NCBI GenBank assembly: GCA_016714005.1
Contig: JADJOA010000014.1
Coordinates: 806,001 to 870,000 of the forward strand
DNA: 64,000 nucleotides
Source: Bacteroidota bacterium
GTDB lineage: Bacteria > Bacteroidota > Bacteroidia > AKYH767-A > OLB10
Reading direction: 5' to 3'
Shown here: positions 19,940 through 31,600 of the stretch, one piece after another
Layout of the letters: each line of letters opens with the position of its first letter
Position numbering within the stretch: position 1 is the first letter of the stretch
Made by a program: the position numbers and the translations under genes
Notes under the pieces: model-generated
The model's input: the letters and a program-made list of their open reading frames with translations, nothing else
The model's database searches: none
What the model was told of the DNA's origin: nothing

Positions 19940-19970
19940 CAAACCTACAATAAAAATGTTGATTTGGAAA
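19940..19970 (-). promoter_or_regulatory. Bacteroidota promoter for the TPR-comA operon
   Basis: On the minus strand TTTC (19970-19967), a 19-base spacer and TAGGTTTG (19947-19940). One mismatch in the -33 box, a perfect -7 box. The predicted leader is about 17 bases before the ATG at 19916. Confidence 0.6.
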
Positions 19971-20013
19971 GCTCGGCTTGCAAGTTATTCGCATTGTAAA
20001 AGTTAAAAAGTTC

Positions 20014-20427
20014 TTACTCAAAACTTTCAATAGCCAAATCATACCCCTTCAATCCTAATCCCGAAATAATTCCTTTTGCATGTTTTGAAATGAGACTGAT
20101 ATGTCTGTATTCTTCTCTTGCAAAAATATTGCTGATGTGTACTTCAATTACGGGTGTAGTTATGGCTGCAACAGCATCGGCAAGAGCAACAGAAGTATGC
20201 GTATAACCACCTGCATTTAGAATTATGCCATCAAAACTTAAACCTGTTTCGTGCAGTTTGTTAATTAATTCACCTTCAACATTGCTTTGAAAATATTGTA
20301 ATGTATGCTGAGGAAATTTTTGCTGCAGCATTTTAAAATAATCTTCAAAAGAAATTCTTCCGTAAATTTCGGGTTGTCGTTTGCCCAGTAAATTAAGGTT
20401 GGGTCCATTTATAATGATGATGTTCAT
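20014..20427 (-). CDS. aroQ: 3-dehydroquinate dehydratase, type II
   Basis: Shikimate pathway enzyme that trans-dehydrates 3-dehydroquinate. The 137-residue length is right for this small dodecameric enzyme. It shows IINGPNLNLLG, the active-site Tyr in PEIYG, HISNIFAREEYRHIS (catalytic His, substrate Arg) and the C-terminal GIISGLGLKGY. Five bases separate it from the upstream potassium channel gene, so they are probably co-transcribed. No other aro gene is nearby. Confidence 0.95.
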   Translation of the reverse strand: MNIIIINGPNLNLLGKRQPEIYGRISFEDYFKMLQQKFPQHTLQYFQSNVEGELINKLHETGLSFDGIILNAGGYTHTSVALADAVAAITTPVIEVHISNIFAREEYRHISLISKHAKGIISGLGLKGYDLAIESFE

Positions 20428-20432
20428 GAGGC

Positions 20433-21377
20433 TTAACCTACCATTGTATATTCACTTATCCTGCTTAAATCAATTTCTGTTTTGCCATTCATGTTATTAT
20501 TTATAATTGGCACAAACTTAGCATCCCAAATTATTTCTTTAGAGGTGTAAGAAGAGCGTGAGTAAACAGTTGTTGCATACGTATCATCAATCCCTTTTAT
20601 AAGAATAAGCACTTCGGCTTTACCGTCTTCAAAATCTTGTTTGGTTAAATTATACAGCGGAGAGTTTTCGTCAATAGGATGAACGATAGTCCAACTCAAT
20701 GAAAGGAAATTTATTCTTTTTATTTCTAATTCAAGATTTTGAAACCTGCGCTGAACTTTTCCATCAACAGAAGTATTGATAGCTAAAATTACACTTGCTT
20801 CAATTTCTATCAATTGGTTTTTTCGGGCATTGGCAACACGAAACATCAGTCCTTTAATTTCTTTGTATGGAGCAACCAAACAATTAGTGCTGTAAAGCAA
20901 TGCAGATGTAGGGCGTGAGAACCTGCCGTATAATAATCCTGTTGCAACGGCAAGAGATAATAGCCCGAGTAAACTTTCAAATGCGGCAATACTGCTTGCT
21001 AATTTTGAAACTGGCGCTACCCTGCCATAACCAACTGTGGTAAAAGATTGTGATGAAAAGAAAAATGCTTCCCAAAAATCGTGTGTAAAGTTTATGTGCT
21101 CTACACCTGTTAAGTTTTCAATTCCTATAAAAGTATAGATGAGTGCAAACAGGCAATTCATGGTAAAATATCCTGCAAGCACAAGCAGAAAAAATTTTTT
21201 CCACGACATGGTAATTAAATCGTGATAAATATTAATAGGGCTGAAATGGGAAATCCCTTTACGAATGATATTAGAAGAACCATCGCGGTTCATGAGGCGC
21301 GACTTGGTCCCCGCACTTGTGCCGAAGCCAAGCTCGCGGTCTTCGCCCTTCTTAAAATTTATTTTTGGTAATTGCAA
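20433..21377 (-). CDS. Inward-rectifier potassium channel (KirBac)
   Basis: An intact 314-residue prokaryotic Kir channel in the inner membrane. A 55-residue cytoplasmic N-terminus is followed by M1 (residues ~62-84), the pore with selectivity filter TVGYG at residues 114-118, M2 (~125-147), and a C-terminal immunoglobulin-like cytoplasmic domain carrying the Kir features SWTIVHPIDENSPL and AEVLILIKGIDDT. It conducts K+ with gating through the cytoplasmic domain. Likely transcribed with aroQ. Confidence 0.93.
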   Translation of the reverse strand: MQLPKINFKKGEDRELGFGTSAGTKSRLMNRDGSSNIIRKGISHFSPINIYHDLITMSWKKFFLLVLAGYFTMNCLFALIYTFIGIENLTGVEHINFTHDFWEAFFFSSQSFTTVGYGRVAPVSKLASSIAAFESLLGLLSLAVATGLLYGRFSRPTSALLYSTNCLVAPYKEIKGLMFRVANARKNQLIEIEASVILAINTSVDGKVQRRFQNLELEIKRINFLSLSWTIVHPIDENSPLYNLTKQDFEDGKAEVLILIKGIDDTYATTVYSRSSYTSKEIIWDAKFVPIINNNMNGKTEIDLSRISEYTMVG

Positions 21378-21475
21378 TGTGTGGGTTTATGTGCGGGGGC
21401 AAATTTGAGAAAAGATTTTTTGAATCATATCCTTGTTAGATTAAAATTTAAAGTAAACCCTCTATAAAGTTTAAA

Positions 21476-21599
21476 CACAGATTTACAGATTAAAATAAGG
21501 AATTTGGTTTTGATATTTGCTCAGATTTGCCTCTACCGTTTACTCAAAGTAATTTAGTGAAAATCAAGAAATCAATTTATTTTAATCTGTAAATCTGTG
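21476..21599. repeat. Long inverted repeat, REPIN-like
   Basis: Bases 21476-21498 are the exact reverse complement of 21577-21599 (23 bp), separated by 78 bases, between the KirBac and T9SS cargo genes. The right arm reads AATCTGTAAATCTGTGGC into its flank; a very similar string, AATCTGTCAATCTGTGGC, recurs at 39364-39381. This suggests a dispersed intergenic element rather than a simple terminator. Confidence 0.7.
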
Positions 21600-21625
21600 G
21601 CTGAAAACATCCAAATAAACATTAT

Positions 21626-22547
21626 TCAATTCGCAAAAAGTTTGGCGCTAATGCGATTAGCGTTTTCTAAACGTACACAATAAATCCCTTTAGCGGATGG
21701 AAGTTTTAATTCAATTGAATCACTTCCTCGCTTATTATTTATTTCTGTTTTTTCAAAAACAATTCTTCCTGTTAAATCATAAACAATAAAAGTATTGTTC
21801 CCTTTCCCATTGGTTGAGTAGTCAATTTTTACCAATCCGGTTTCAGTAACTGAAATATTGTTGATAGAATTTGAGTTAGATGAAAGATTAAAATTATTAA
21901 TAGATGTTGGAGTCCTGCAAGAAAAAAGATCAGGTCTCCATTCGGTTGAGCTTCTGATGGCACTGGAGTTTAGAGTTGACAAACAAGGGCTAGCGGTTGG
22001 ATTAATTACTCTCCAACGAGCGGTTTTGCGTGCACCACTTGTATCTTGAATTGCAAAAAGTGAATCGGAGGGCATTCCGCTGTTTATTGACCAACACATG
22101 TCTATTACAAGAGTGTTAGCACTTCCATTCCAAACAATAGGAGTAGTAAGAGGGAGTTGATAAATTCCTCCCGATGGCGGTATAACTGCCGATGCATTAA
22201 GAATACCGTTGTATGCATTTCCACCAGGAGAAACCATAGGAGGTAGGTAAGGGACGCCCTGTGAAAATACGAAAAATGGATTTGTGTAATAATGGCTAAC
22301 ATTAAAATTTAAATAAGGTGAGGTACTATGCCTTGAAGTGAAATTAAAACACAAAGTGTCTATAACATGTCCGGCACCAAATCCCATAGCTAAAAGGTCA
22401 GCCTGCGTATAAATAATAATAGTTTCCTGTGCTTTAAATCCGTTATTACTATCAAATACATTGGCTCCAGGCCAAAGTATTTTGTGCTTTATTGCTTTGG
22501 TTAAAAAGTAAAATAAGCGCAACAACAAAAAACAATTTTGTTTTCAT
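21626..22547 (-). CDS. T9SS type A cargo protein (frameshifted)
   Basis: A secreted protein of about 306 residues. The ATG at 22547 gives a signal peptide MKTKLFFVVALILLF ending in KAQ; an extra A near 22468 then shifts the frame into ILWPGANVFDSNNGF. The central domain is a beta-rich region of unknown function. The last ~80 residues are a T9SS type A sorting domain: IVYDLTGRIVFEK, PSAKGIYCVRLEN and a terminal KLFAN. It would be exported to the surface and the tail removed. Confidence 0.8.
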
Positions 22548-22573
22548 CAGAAACAATTTATAAAAACTATTTC

Positions 22574-23290
22574 TTAATCATAAGATTCAAACTTAATTGA
22601 CTTCTTATCATATCCCATTGCTTCCAATCTTTGTCTGGCTTCTTTTAACATATCTGCCCAGCCGCAAATAAAAAAATATGCCGGGCGTTTGTCTGCAAAA
22701 ATTTCTTCGTAAATGGCATGTACATATCCTTTGCGTCCGTCCCAGTCTGCATTATCACGAGATAGCACAGGTATAAAACTAAACTCAGGATGTTTTGCCT
22801 GCATGTCCTCCATTTCCTTTCGGTAAATAACATCTTTAGTCCAACGGTTACCAAATACCATGTAAATGTTTTTATGCTCAGCACCTTTATTATATATGTC
22901 GTGCAACATGGCACGCAAAGGTGCAATGCCAGTACCTGTGCATATAAAACAAATATCGCGGTCAATAACTTCAGGCAAAGTAAACTTGCCAAGCACGCGT
23001 GATAGTTTTACGGTTGTACCCACCTTATAATTTTCCCACATATAAGGAGTGCCCATGCCTTTTGGGTTAAGCACTATGCACAACTCAAACATATTATCCG
23101 CAGATGGTGCAGAGGCAATGGAGTAACTTCTGTTGGTGTATTTGCTGTCAATAGGCAAATCAACCATTATAAACTGCCCGGCTTTAAAACTAAATGGACG
23201 TTCGTCAGGTACTTTAATAAAAAAACGTTTTACCACATCGTTTTCATCAATAATGTTTGCAATGGTTGCATCGTAAAATTCGTAAGCCAT
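22574..23290 (-). CDS. FAD-dependent ferredoxin/flavodoxin-NADP+ reductase-like oxidoreductase
   Basis: An intact 238-residue FNR-family protein. FAD-binding RSYSIAS is near residue 57, GQFIMVDLP precedes it, and the NAD(P)-binding region begins CTGTGIAPLRAML, followed by FGNRWTKDVIYR and the C-terminal FFICGWADMLKEA. There is no fused ferredoxin domain, so it passes electrons to a separate partner. Standalone by layout. Confidence 0.85.
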   Translation of the reverse strand: MAYEFYDATIANIIDENDVVKRFFIKVPDERPFSFKAGQFIMVDLPIDSKYTNRSYSIASAPSADNMFELCIVLNPKGMGTPYMWENYKVGTTVKLSRVLGKFTLPEVIDRDICFICTGTGIAPLRAMLHDIYNKGAEHKNIYMVFGNRWTKDVIYRKEMEDMQAKHPEFSFIPVLSRDNADWDGRKGYVHAIYEEIFADKRPAYFFICGWADMLKEARQRLEAMGYDKKSIKFESYD

Positions 23291-23455
23291 ATATGATTAG
23301 TGTTTTTTGTTCTAGTGTTATGGGTTTAGAGTTCGGGGTTTCATGTTTTGGTTTTTGTAACAACATTGATCTCTAACGTCAAAACTACACTCAAAACACA
23401 AAATAGATTTCTCTGGCTAAAAGTAAAAATAAAACCACAACTGCAAATTTTGCTA

Positions 23456-24191
23456 TTACGGATTATATTCAAACAACATTACGAACTCAAGATTTTTATT
23501 TTCAGTTGGGTCAATGTCTGTTTCAATATGATTAATATAGTTGAGCTCGAAGGAACGAGCAAAAGATTGAATATCATCTAAAATGGCGGAATGTATATTT
23601 AAGTCTTTAATAATACCTCCCTTAAACTTTTTCTTTTCAGTAATTTCAAACTGAGGTTTAATTAAAGCGAGAACAATTGAGTTTTTTTTTAGTAAAGCGG
23701 GTTAACTCAGGCAACACTTTTTTTATTGAAATAAATGAAACGTCAATTACTACTGCATCAACTTGTGTATTATTTAAATGCTCAGGTGCCAAATTTTTAA
23801 TATGTAATTTCTCCAGTGATTTTATTTGAGTATTATTTTTCAAACTTTCGTGTAGTTGATTGGTGCCTACATCAACAGCAAATACAAATGCGGCACCGTT
23901 TTGCAAACAACAGTCGGTAAAGCCACCTGTACTGGCTCCAACATCTAAAACAGTTTTGCCTTGCAACTTAATATTAAAATGAGAAATTGCTTTTTGAAGT
24001 TTATCGCCCCCTTTGCTCACAAATTTTAGTGGCGGAGAAATCAAGTAAACAACATCGGTTTTTTTTACCTCATATGCAGATTGTAAAATTATTTTTGTGT
24101 TTACCCTCACCAAACCTTTTTCAATTGCCAGTTTAGCTTTGGTTCTTGTTTCTAAAAAATTATTTTCGGTGAGGTAAATATCCAAACGCAT
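23456..24191 (-). CDS. tlyA: TlyA family rRNA methyltransferase / hemolysin-like (frameshifted)
   Basis: An S4 RNA-binding domain at residues 1-60 (RLDIYLTENNFLETRTKAK) is followed by an FtsJ-like methyltransferase with LDVGASTGGFTDCCL and the VDAVVIDVSF motif. The frame breaks in a run of nine T (plus-strand 23682-23690). Removing one base gives 244 residues, continuing SIVLALIKPQFE and stopping at 23456-23458. The family methylates ribosomal RNA ribose; a cytoplasmic location is expected. Confidence 0.85.
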
Positions 24192-24198
24192 ATTAGGG

Positions 24199-24229
24199 CA
24201 AACATATAAACAACGAAAGTTTTTGCAAT
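24199..24229 (-). promoter_or_regulatory. Bacteroidota promoter for tlyA
   Basis: On the minus strand ATTG (24229-24226), 19 bases and TATGTTTG (24206-24199). The -7 box is perfect. The ATG at 24191 is only 8 bases on, so the mRNA would be leaderless. Confidence 0.55.
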
Positions 24230-24257
24230 AAAATAATTTATCATCTATTATTACAGC

Positions 24258-24775
24258 GTGGAATTAAAAACCATTCTTTATATTTTGTTGGGAATTGCCT
24301 GGCTTGTATACAACAACTACAAAAAATAGTTGCTGAAAACAAAAAGCGCAATCTCAATTCACCTCCGCCTGATTTAAACCAACCGGCTAAGCCATTTCAA
24401 AATACAGAATTCCCGCCTTCACATGCGCCAATTCCCTCAACCCCAAGAAAGCCTGCTCCTGTTTTTAAATCAAAAAAAATTATACCTCAAGCAAAGTCTT
24501 TTGAGAACAAAAAAGTTTTTAAGAAGCCGGAAATTAAAAAGCCTGAGGAAACACCATTGCCAATAATGCTTGAACAGATAAAAGATTTTGAAAGCATTAC
24601 AAACTTTACACCTTTGGTAACGGATAGTCGTTCCCTTGTTGATTTACCACAGGCAATTAATAAAGAAACAAAATCTGTTAAAGAAAGAACTTTTACAGCT
24701 ACAAAAAAAGAATTGCAAAAGGCATTTATACTTGGCGAAGTGCTCCATAAACCTCGTTATGAAAATGCATGGTAA
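24258..24775 (+). CDS. Small Pro/Lys-rich membrane-anchored protein (frameshifted)
   Basis: Starts at GTG 24258 with an N-terminal transmembrane segment (MELKTILYILLGIAWLVYNN). One A is missing in the run near 24323; the corrected frame reads through a Pro/Lys-rich linker (~residues 35-95) to a C-terminal segment KKELQKAFILGEVLHKPRY. About 172 residues. The ending FILGEVLxKPRY resembles short C-terminal regions seen in Bacteroidota hypothetical proteins, but I assign no function. Divergent from tlyA. Confidence 0.6.
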
Positions 24776-24817
24776 TTGTAAAAAAGTTTCTTTGTCACAA
24801 AAAAATTAAAAACCGTT

Positions 24818-24850
24818 TTTGGAAATTTAAAATTTAAATACATACTTTTA
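24818..24850 (+). promoter_or_regulatory. Probable promoter of the TonB receptor operon
   Basis: TTTG (24818-24821), 21 bases, TACTTTTA (24843-24850), one mismatch to TAnnTTTG. The leader to the ATG at 24902 is about 45 bases. Confidence 0.45.
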
Positions 24851-24901
24851 CCCGCAAGTAATTCAACTGTTTTACCTGAATCTAAAATCAATTTAACCTC
24901 T

Positions 24902-27900
24902 ATGTTAAGAAACGTAACCTTACGCTACTGTTATTTATTGCATTGTTCGGTGGTGCTATGGCAGAAACCGGAGCAATAAAAGGAAAAGTAATTGACAAAG
25001 CAACCAACGAACCACTGCCCTTTGCCAGTGTAGTTGCTGAACAAGGTGGAGTCCAGGTTGGTGGCGCTCAAACCGATTTTGATGGTAACTTTACCATCAA
25101 GCCGCTTAATCCCGGCAAATACAACATTAAAGCAACCTTTGTTGGTTACCAAACTGCACAGGTTAATGATGTTGTGGTATCTATTGACAAAATTACCTTC
25201 CAGGATATTAAGGTAGGTAAAGGAGCAGTAGATATTACGCAAATTGATATTGTGGATTACAAGGTGCCTTTAATAGATAAAGGTAACCCTGCAACCCAAA
25301 CCACAATTTCTGCGGAAGAAATTAAAGCCATCCCTACACGCGATGTAAAATCTGTTGCTGCAACTGCTGCAGGTGCATACCAGCGCGATGAAGGCGATGA
25401 CATAAACATACGTGGTTCGCGTGATAATGCCACCGACTATTATATAGACGGTGTTCGTGTGCGTGGTAGCGCTCAGGTTCCTCAATCAAGTATTGAACAA
25501 GTTACCGTTGTTACTGGTGGCGTGCCTGCTCAGTATGGCGATGCCACTGGTGGTATAGTTTCTATAACTTCTAAAGGACCTTCAGAAAAAATTGGTGGAG
25601 GAATTGAATTTCTCACCTCCGAATTTTTAGATGGTTATGGTTACAATCTTGGTTCAGTTAGTGTATCAGGTCCGATCTTAAAGAAAGAAGAAAACGGACA
25701 AAAGAGAACAATACTTGGTTTCTTTGTTGCCGGAGAGGTGCAAATGGATAAAGATTTTGATCCATCAGCTTTAGGCTTCTATAAAGTAAATGACGACAAG
25801 TTAGCCGAGATAAAAAGAATCCGCAGATATTGACTAACACTGGTGCGGGTATTAGTTCGGTTAGGTTAGGTGAGTACACACGGGGGTCTGAAATCGAAAA
25901 TCAAAAAGCTAAAGAAAATAATGAGAACAGAGCATACACCGCAAATGTAAATTTAGATTTTCAACCGGTGAAAAACATCAATTTAAAAGTTGGTGGCTCT
26001 TATTCTTATTCAAAGCGCTCAGATTATCAATACAGTTATGGCATGTTTAATTCTGAAAATCAACCAGAGTTTTTAAGAGATGCTTATCGTGTTTTTGCTC
26101 GCTTCACGCAACGTTTTGGTAACTCTAATGAAAAGGACTCAAAGGCTCTTTTCAAAAACACGTTCTATTCTATTCAATTTGATTACAATAAGTTTAAAAC
26201 TACTGAACAAAGTCCGATCTATAAAGATGATTTTTTCAATTATGGATATTATGGAACATACACCCAGGTAAGGCGTGCAAATGGTCCCCAGATAGCTCCA
26301 GAGACATATACTTTTAATGGTAATCCTTATAATATTTTTCAAGGCGGATTTTCTTCTCAGTATGTAATTTATGATCCAGCGGGAAATAACACTGATGTAG
26401 AGAACTACACCATTCAAATGCTGAATTTTGTAGACCCAGGATATTTTGATGATGGACATGTTTATACTAATACGGGATTTTATCTTAATCCCGGTACAAT
26501 TTCAGGAAACTCTGGAGTTGTAAATGGTGGGCAGCCTCGAAATATATATAGTATGTGGACAAGCCCAGGTACAGTATTCAACCGGTATAGGATTTTTGAT
26601 AACGATCAGTTGCGTGGTACATTACAGTTTTCGACCGACATTAAAAATCATAACATAATTTTAGGTGTTGAGGCGGAACAGACTGTTGAGAGGGGATATG
26701 GTCTTGGTCCAGTTGGTTTATGGGGTTCTATGCGAAACTTAGCCAACAGTAAATTGTTTGAAGGCGTTCAGGGACCTAATACCTATGTAGCAGGTGATAC
26801 TATTTACTTCCCAGACAATGCTTACCTTCCTACTCCTGATGATGGCAACGGATTTTATGAGAATTTGCGTGACCAATTAAATTTGCCTTACACCTCTTAT
26901 GTTGATATTTTATCTTACAATCCTGAGACATTTAACATGGATTTATTTTCTCCGGACGAATTTCAAGATTTGGGTTTTGCTTTTGGGTATGATCAAAACG
27001 GAAAAAGAATTGAAGCAGGATCATCTTCAGATTTTTACAAGTATTTTAGTGAGAAAAATGAAAAAGGAGCATTTAAGAGGGTAGTTCCAGCCTGGTCTCC
27101 TACTTATGGCGCATTTTATATCCAGGATAACTTTGCTATTAATGATCTTATTTTTAATGTTGGATTACGTATAGACCGCTTTGATGCAAATCAGGCAGTG
27201 CTTAAGGACAAATATCTTTTATATCCTGCAAGAACTGCCGGTGAGATTGATGGTATAAATAATTTTAATGTGCCGGACAACATTGGAAGCGACTACATAG
27301 TCTATGTATCAAATGAAAAATCTCCAAGCGTGAATAATATTTTAGGATATAGAAATGGTGATGATTGGTACGATGCAAATGGTAACCCAATCTCTGATCC
27401 TAAAATCCTTACCTACAATTCGGGAGGAACAATAAAACCGTGGTTATTGGAATCTGATCCTGCAACACGAATTAAGATTAACGACAAACAGGAAGATTTG
27501 ATGTAGAAAGAGCCAAACGTTCTTTTGAAGATTACACACCTCAGATAACTGTTATGCCGCGTGTAGCCTTCCAGTTTGATATTACTGATCAGGCACAGTT
27601 TTTTGCAAACTATTCTGTTTTGACCCAAAGACCTCCACGTGTGTGGAGAGGTGATCCTGATAACTATCTTCAACTTGAATCAGGAGCGGCAACAGCTCTT
27701 GCATTTTCAAATCCTGACTTAAGGCCTGAAAGAACTACTAATTACGAATTGGGTTTCCGTCAGATTTTGTCACGTAGTTCTGTATTGAGTGTTTCAGCAT
27801 TTTATCGTGAACTTAAGCAAATGATTCAGCAGCGTCAGGTTTTATATGCTCACCCAGTGAATTATGCTACTTATGATAATATTGACTTTGGAACAATTAA

Positions 27901-28627
27901 GGGAATGACACTTACTTATGATTTGCGCAGAACAGGTAATATAAGAATGAGTGCAAGTTATACTCTGCAATTTGCTGATGGTACAGGCTCTGGTGATGCC
28001 GCAGCAGCTGACTTGGTTAATACCTCCCAGCCTAACTTACGATTTGTTGCTCCGCTTGATTACGATCAACGCCATAGTTTCCTTGTATCATTTGATTACC
28101 GTTATGCCGAAGGAAAAGATTATAATGGTCCTGTTTGGTTTGGTAAGCAGATTTTTGCTAATGCCGGTGCAAACTTTGATTTCCGCGCGGGCTCTGGTAC
28201 ACCATTTACACGCCAATATGTGGCAGTTAATTTAGCTGATAACATTGGCGCACAACAGGCTGGTGCATCAAAAGTAAAAGGTGGCTTAAACTCAGCCCGT
28301 TTACCATGGCAATTTAGAGTTGATATGAGAATTGATAAGGACTTTAAGCTTAACATGGGCAGCAAAAGGGAGGACAAAAGAGATTTATATTTGAACGTAA
28401 GCCTAACAGTTCAAAATCTTTTAGATGCTGATAATATTATCTCTGTTTACCGATACACCGGTACTCCTGATGATGATGGTTATTTAACATCTCCTGAAGG
28501 TATAGAGAATGTTGAAGTACAAACTGACCCTATAGCTTACGAAGAATTGTACAGAATTAAAGTAAATAATCCTAATAACTACAGTATTCCAAGAAGGATC
28601 CGCTTGGGAGTTGCATTAAATTTCTAA
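24902..28627 (+). CDS. TonB-dependent outer-membrane receptor (frameshifted)
   Basis: Reconstructed 1242-residue receptor. A signal peptide (LTLLLFIALFGGAMA) sits after a missing T near 24906. A carboxypeptidase-regulatory-like domain follows (IKGKVIDKATNEPLPFASV), then a plug domain (NIRGSRDNATDYYIDGVRV, GGVPAQYGDATGGIVSI) and a 22-strand-type beta-barrel ending RIRLGVALNF. Frame breaks also occur near 25810 (missing A) and 27490. It would import a substrate or act with the following surface protein in a TonB-driven manner. There is no SusD partner; the operon instead continues with a T9SS cargo (22 bases on) and a PorV/PorQ protein. Confidence 0.88.
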
Positions 28628-28648
28628 AAAAAATAAAAGTAATCTGCT

Positions 28649-31600
28649 ATGAATAAAATTCTTAAACAACTCTCGTTGGTTTCAATTGCACTGTTGCAAC
28701 TAACCACCCTTACTGCAAGGGAAAATGTGGGAAATGGTAGAAAAAAGCCAGTTAACACTGGTCAGAAAGTTTTGGCTGGTTGTAATAAAACAACTTCTAA
28801 GGCTGATTTGGACATTAACAATGTACGAACCACTATACTCGCGGGTGGCGACTTGTGGTGGGATTTGGATAATGGTAAATACGAAATACCCAAAAATGGA
28901 GGTAAGCATAGTATGTTTGCAGGCTCTATTTGGGTAGGGGGTTATGATGGTAATGGTAATTTAAAGGCTGCCGGACAAACATATCGCCAGAACGATGGAA
29001 ACGATTTTTGGTCAGGTCCAATCAGTTCTGTAGGCGGAGTACAGGATATTAGCTCTGACCGATGCAACACCTTTGACAGGCATTGGAAAATTTCCAAGTC
29101 TGAAGTGAGTAATTTTGTTGCTAATGGTGTGGCTACTTCAGATATATTGGAATGGCCAGGTAGTGGAAATATTGCCGGTGGTGAGTTAAAAGATCTTGCC
29201 CCTTATGTTGATGTGAATGGTAATGGATTTTTTGATAGCGGGACAGATTATCCGAGATATTTTGACGGAGTTTCGGACATTGATACAGTTGTTTGTTCAC
29301 CTCAAACCAAAGCAGTCTGCAATAATTTTGTTTTGGTGACCAAACTATATGGTGGGTATTTAACGATGTGGGAGGTGTTAAAACTGAAACCGGCTCGCAA
29401 CCAATTGGATTAGAGGTAAGAGCTCAGGGTTTTGCTTTTGCTACAAATGATGCCATTAATAATATGACCTTTTATAAATATCAGGTGATAAACAGAAGCA
29501 ACGTTTCTTTTGATAGTACCTACTTTGGGCAATGGGTTGATCCTGATTTGGGGATTACGAAGATGACTATGTTGGATGTGACGTTGGATTAGGATTAGGA
29601 TTTGTCTATAATGGTGATGGTGATGATGGAGGTGGTACTGCTGCAGGTTATGGGTTAAATCCACCTGCTTTAGGAGTTGATTTCTTTCAGGGACCTTTAG
29701 CAGACCCCAATGATGGAAAGGATAATGACGGAGACGGCACAATAGATGAATGTGCTGAAGAGCTAATTATGTCTAATTTTTTATATTATAATAATATTAA
29801 TTTAGTTGCAACAGGAAATCCTGATGTATTAGATGATTACTATCAATATTTATCTGGAAGTTGGTGTGATGGTAACCGCTGGACTCGTGGAGGTAATGGT
29901 TACAATCCAGCGTCTCTTGATTATGTAAATTATATATTCCCAGGAACCACCGATCCAGCATTTGGAACCGATTGGTCTGAAATTTCAGAAGGTAATACTG
30001 CAGGTGACAGAAGATTTTTACAGTCTGCAGGACCATTCACCTTACAACCCGGAGCAGTAAATTACATTACTACTGGTGTGGTTTGGGCGCGAGCAACATC
30101 AGGCGGACCTTTAGCTTCCCTTGCTCTGGTGAAAATTGCAGATGCAAAAGCACAGGCATTGTTTGACAATTGCTTTAAACCTTTAGATGGTCCAAATGCG
30201 CCCAAAATTGCGATAAGGGAATATTCTAACAAGCTTGTGTTGTCATTAGAAGAAACCGAGAGTCCTAAATCTGAATTTTATAATGAAAAGGATTTTGATG
30301 CCCCAACAAGTTTACTAAATATAAATGGCGATACTATTCCCGTTGATCCGGCATCTACTCTTTATAAATTTCAGGGTTTTAAAGTGTATCAAGTAGCGAA
30401 TTCAACCGTTAGAGCAACAGATTTGTCGAACCCTGACATGGCCCGCTTACTTTATAGGGTGGATATTAAAGATGATATAAATGATATAGTTAATTATTCT
30501 TACAGCACAACTCTTAATTCTTATGTTCCGACTCAAAAAGTTGAAGCAAGTGATGTAGGAGGAAATTCTGGAGTTAAACACACATTTGTTGTAACAAGTG
30601 ACGCCTTTACAGGAGGAAAAATAATTAACCACAAAGCTTATTATTTTCTTGCTGTAAGCTATGCGTATAATAACTATTATCCCTTTGAGTATATTTTGCC
30701 TGCTGCTAACAACCAAACACAACAGGAACCTTACTTGGAAGGACGTCTTGGATGGGATGGTGGTGAGAACAAACCATTTAGCGGAATCCCTCATGAAATT
30801 ACTGTAGAAAATGGAGGAATGGTTCTTAACTCAGAATATGGAACCGGAGTTAAAATAAAACGAATTGAAGGACAAGGTAACGGTGGAGTATTTTTAAATA
30901 TGACACCCGAATCAAGAAATGAGGCTTTAAATCCGCCTTATGTTGTAAGAAACCCTGTATATACCGCTGGTAATGGACCCTTAGATGTTTTTGTTTATGA
31001 TCCTTTGAGAGCCAATCATGCCCATATGGAAATTAAATTTGATGGGGTTGCTGATAGCAGCTTGTGGTATGCTTATGAAGAAGAAACCGGCTCTGCTGAT
31101 ACTTCTATATACGGACTTGGTCAACCTAGTGAGCAAATAATTAACACTGACAGAGAAACTCCTGGTGATCCTAAATCACGCGACTATTTTGATTGGGGCT
31201 TAACTGCTAAAATCAGTAATGTTGATGAGACTACTCCATCTGTGTCTGCTCCCTAATAATGGTTTCCTCGGAGCTACTATTTCCTTCTCTGATGGCAATG
31301 CATGGTTAACAGGAGTTAAAGATACTGATGGCGGATTTGGAGTTGACAGAACAGATTGGATTATCTCTGGGGATTTTCTTAATCTTCTTGGTGGTTTAGA
31401 TAGTAATGAGGTTTACGAAAATGTACTTGGAGGAACATGGCCCCATACAAACTCACTTACAAGGCTCTTACAGTTGGATCAGATACTTTTGCTGTAAAAC
31501 TTCAAAGCATCCCTGAAGCTTCTTATACCTTATTCCCTTTCAATAATTCAAAAACGAGTATAGCAAGTGTAGATGTCGTAATTACCCCTGATAAGAGTAA

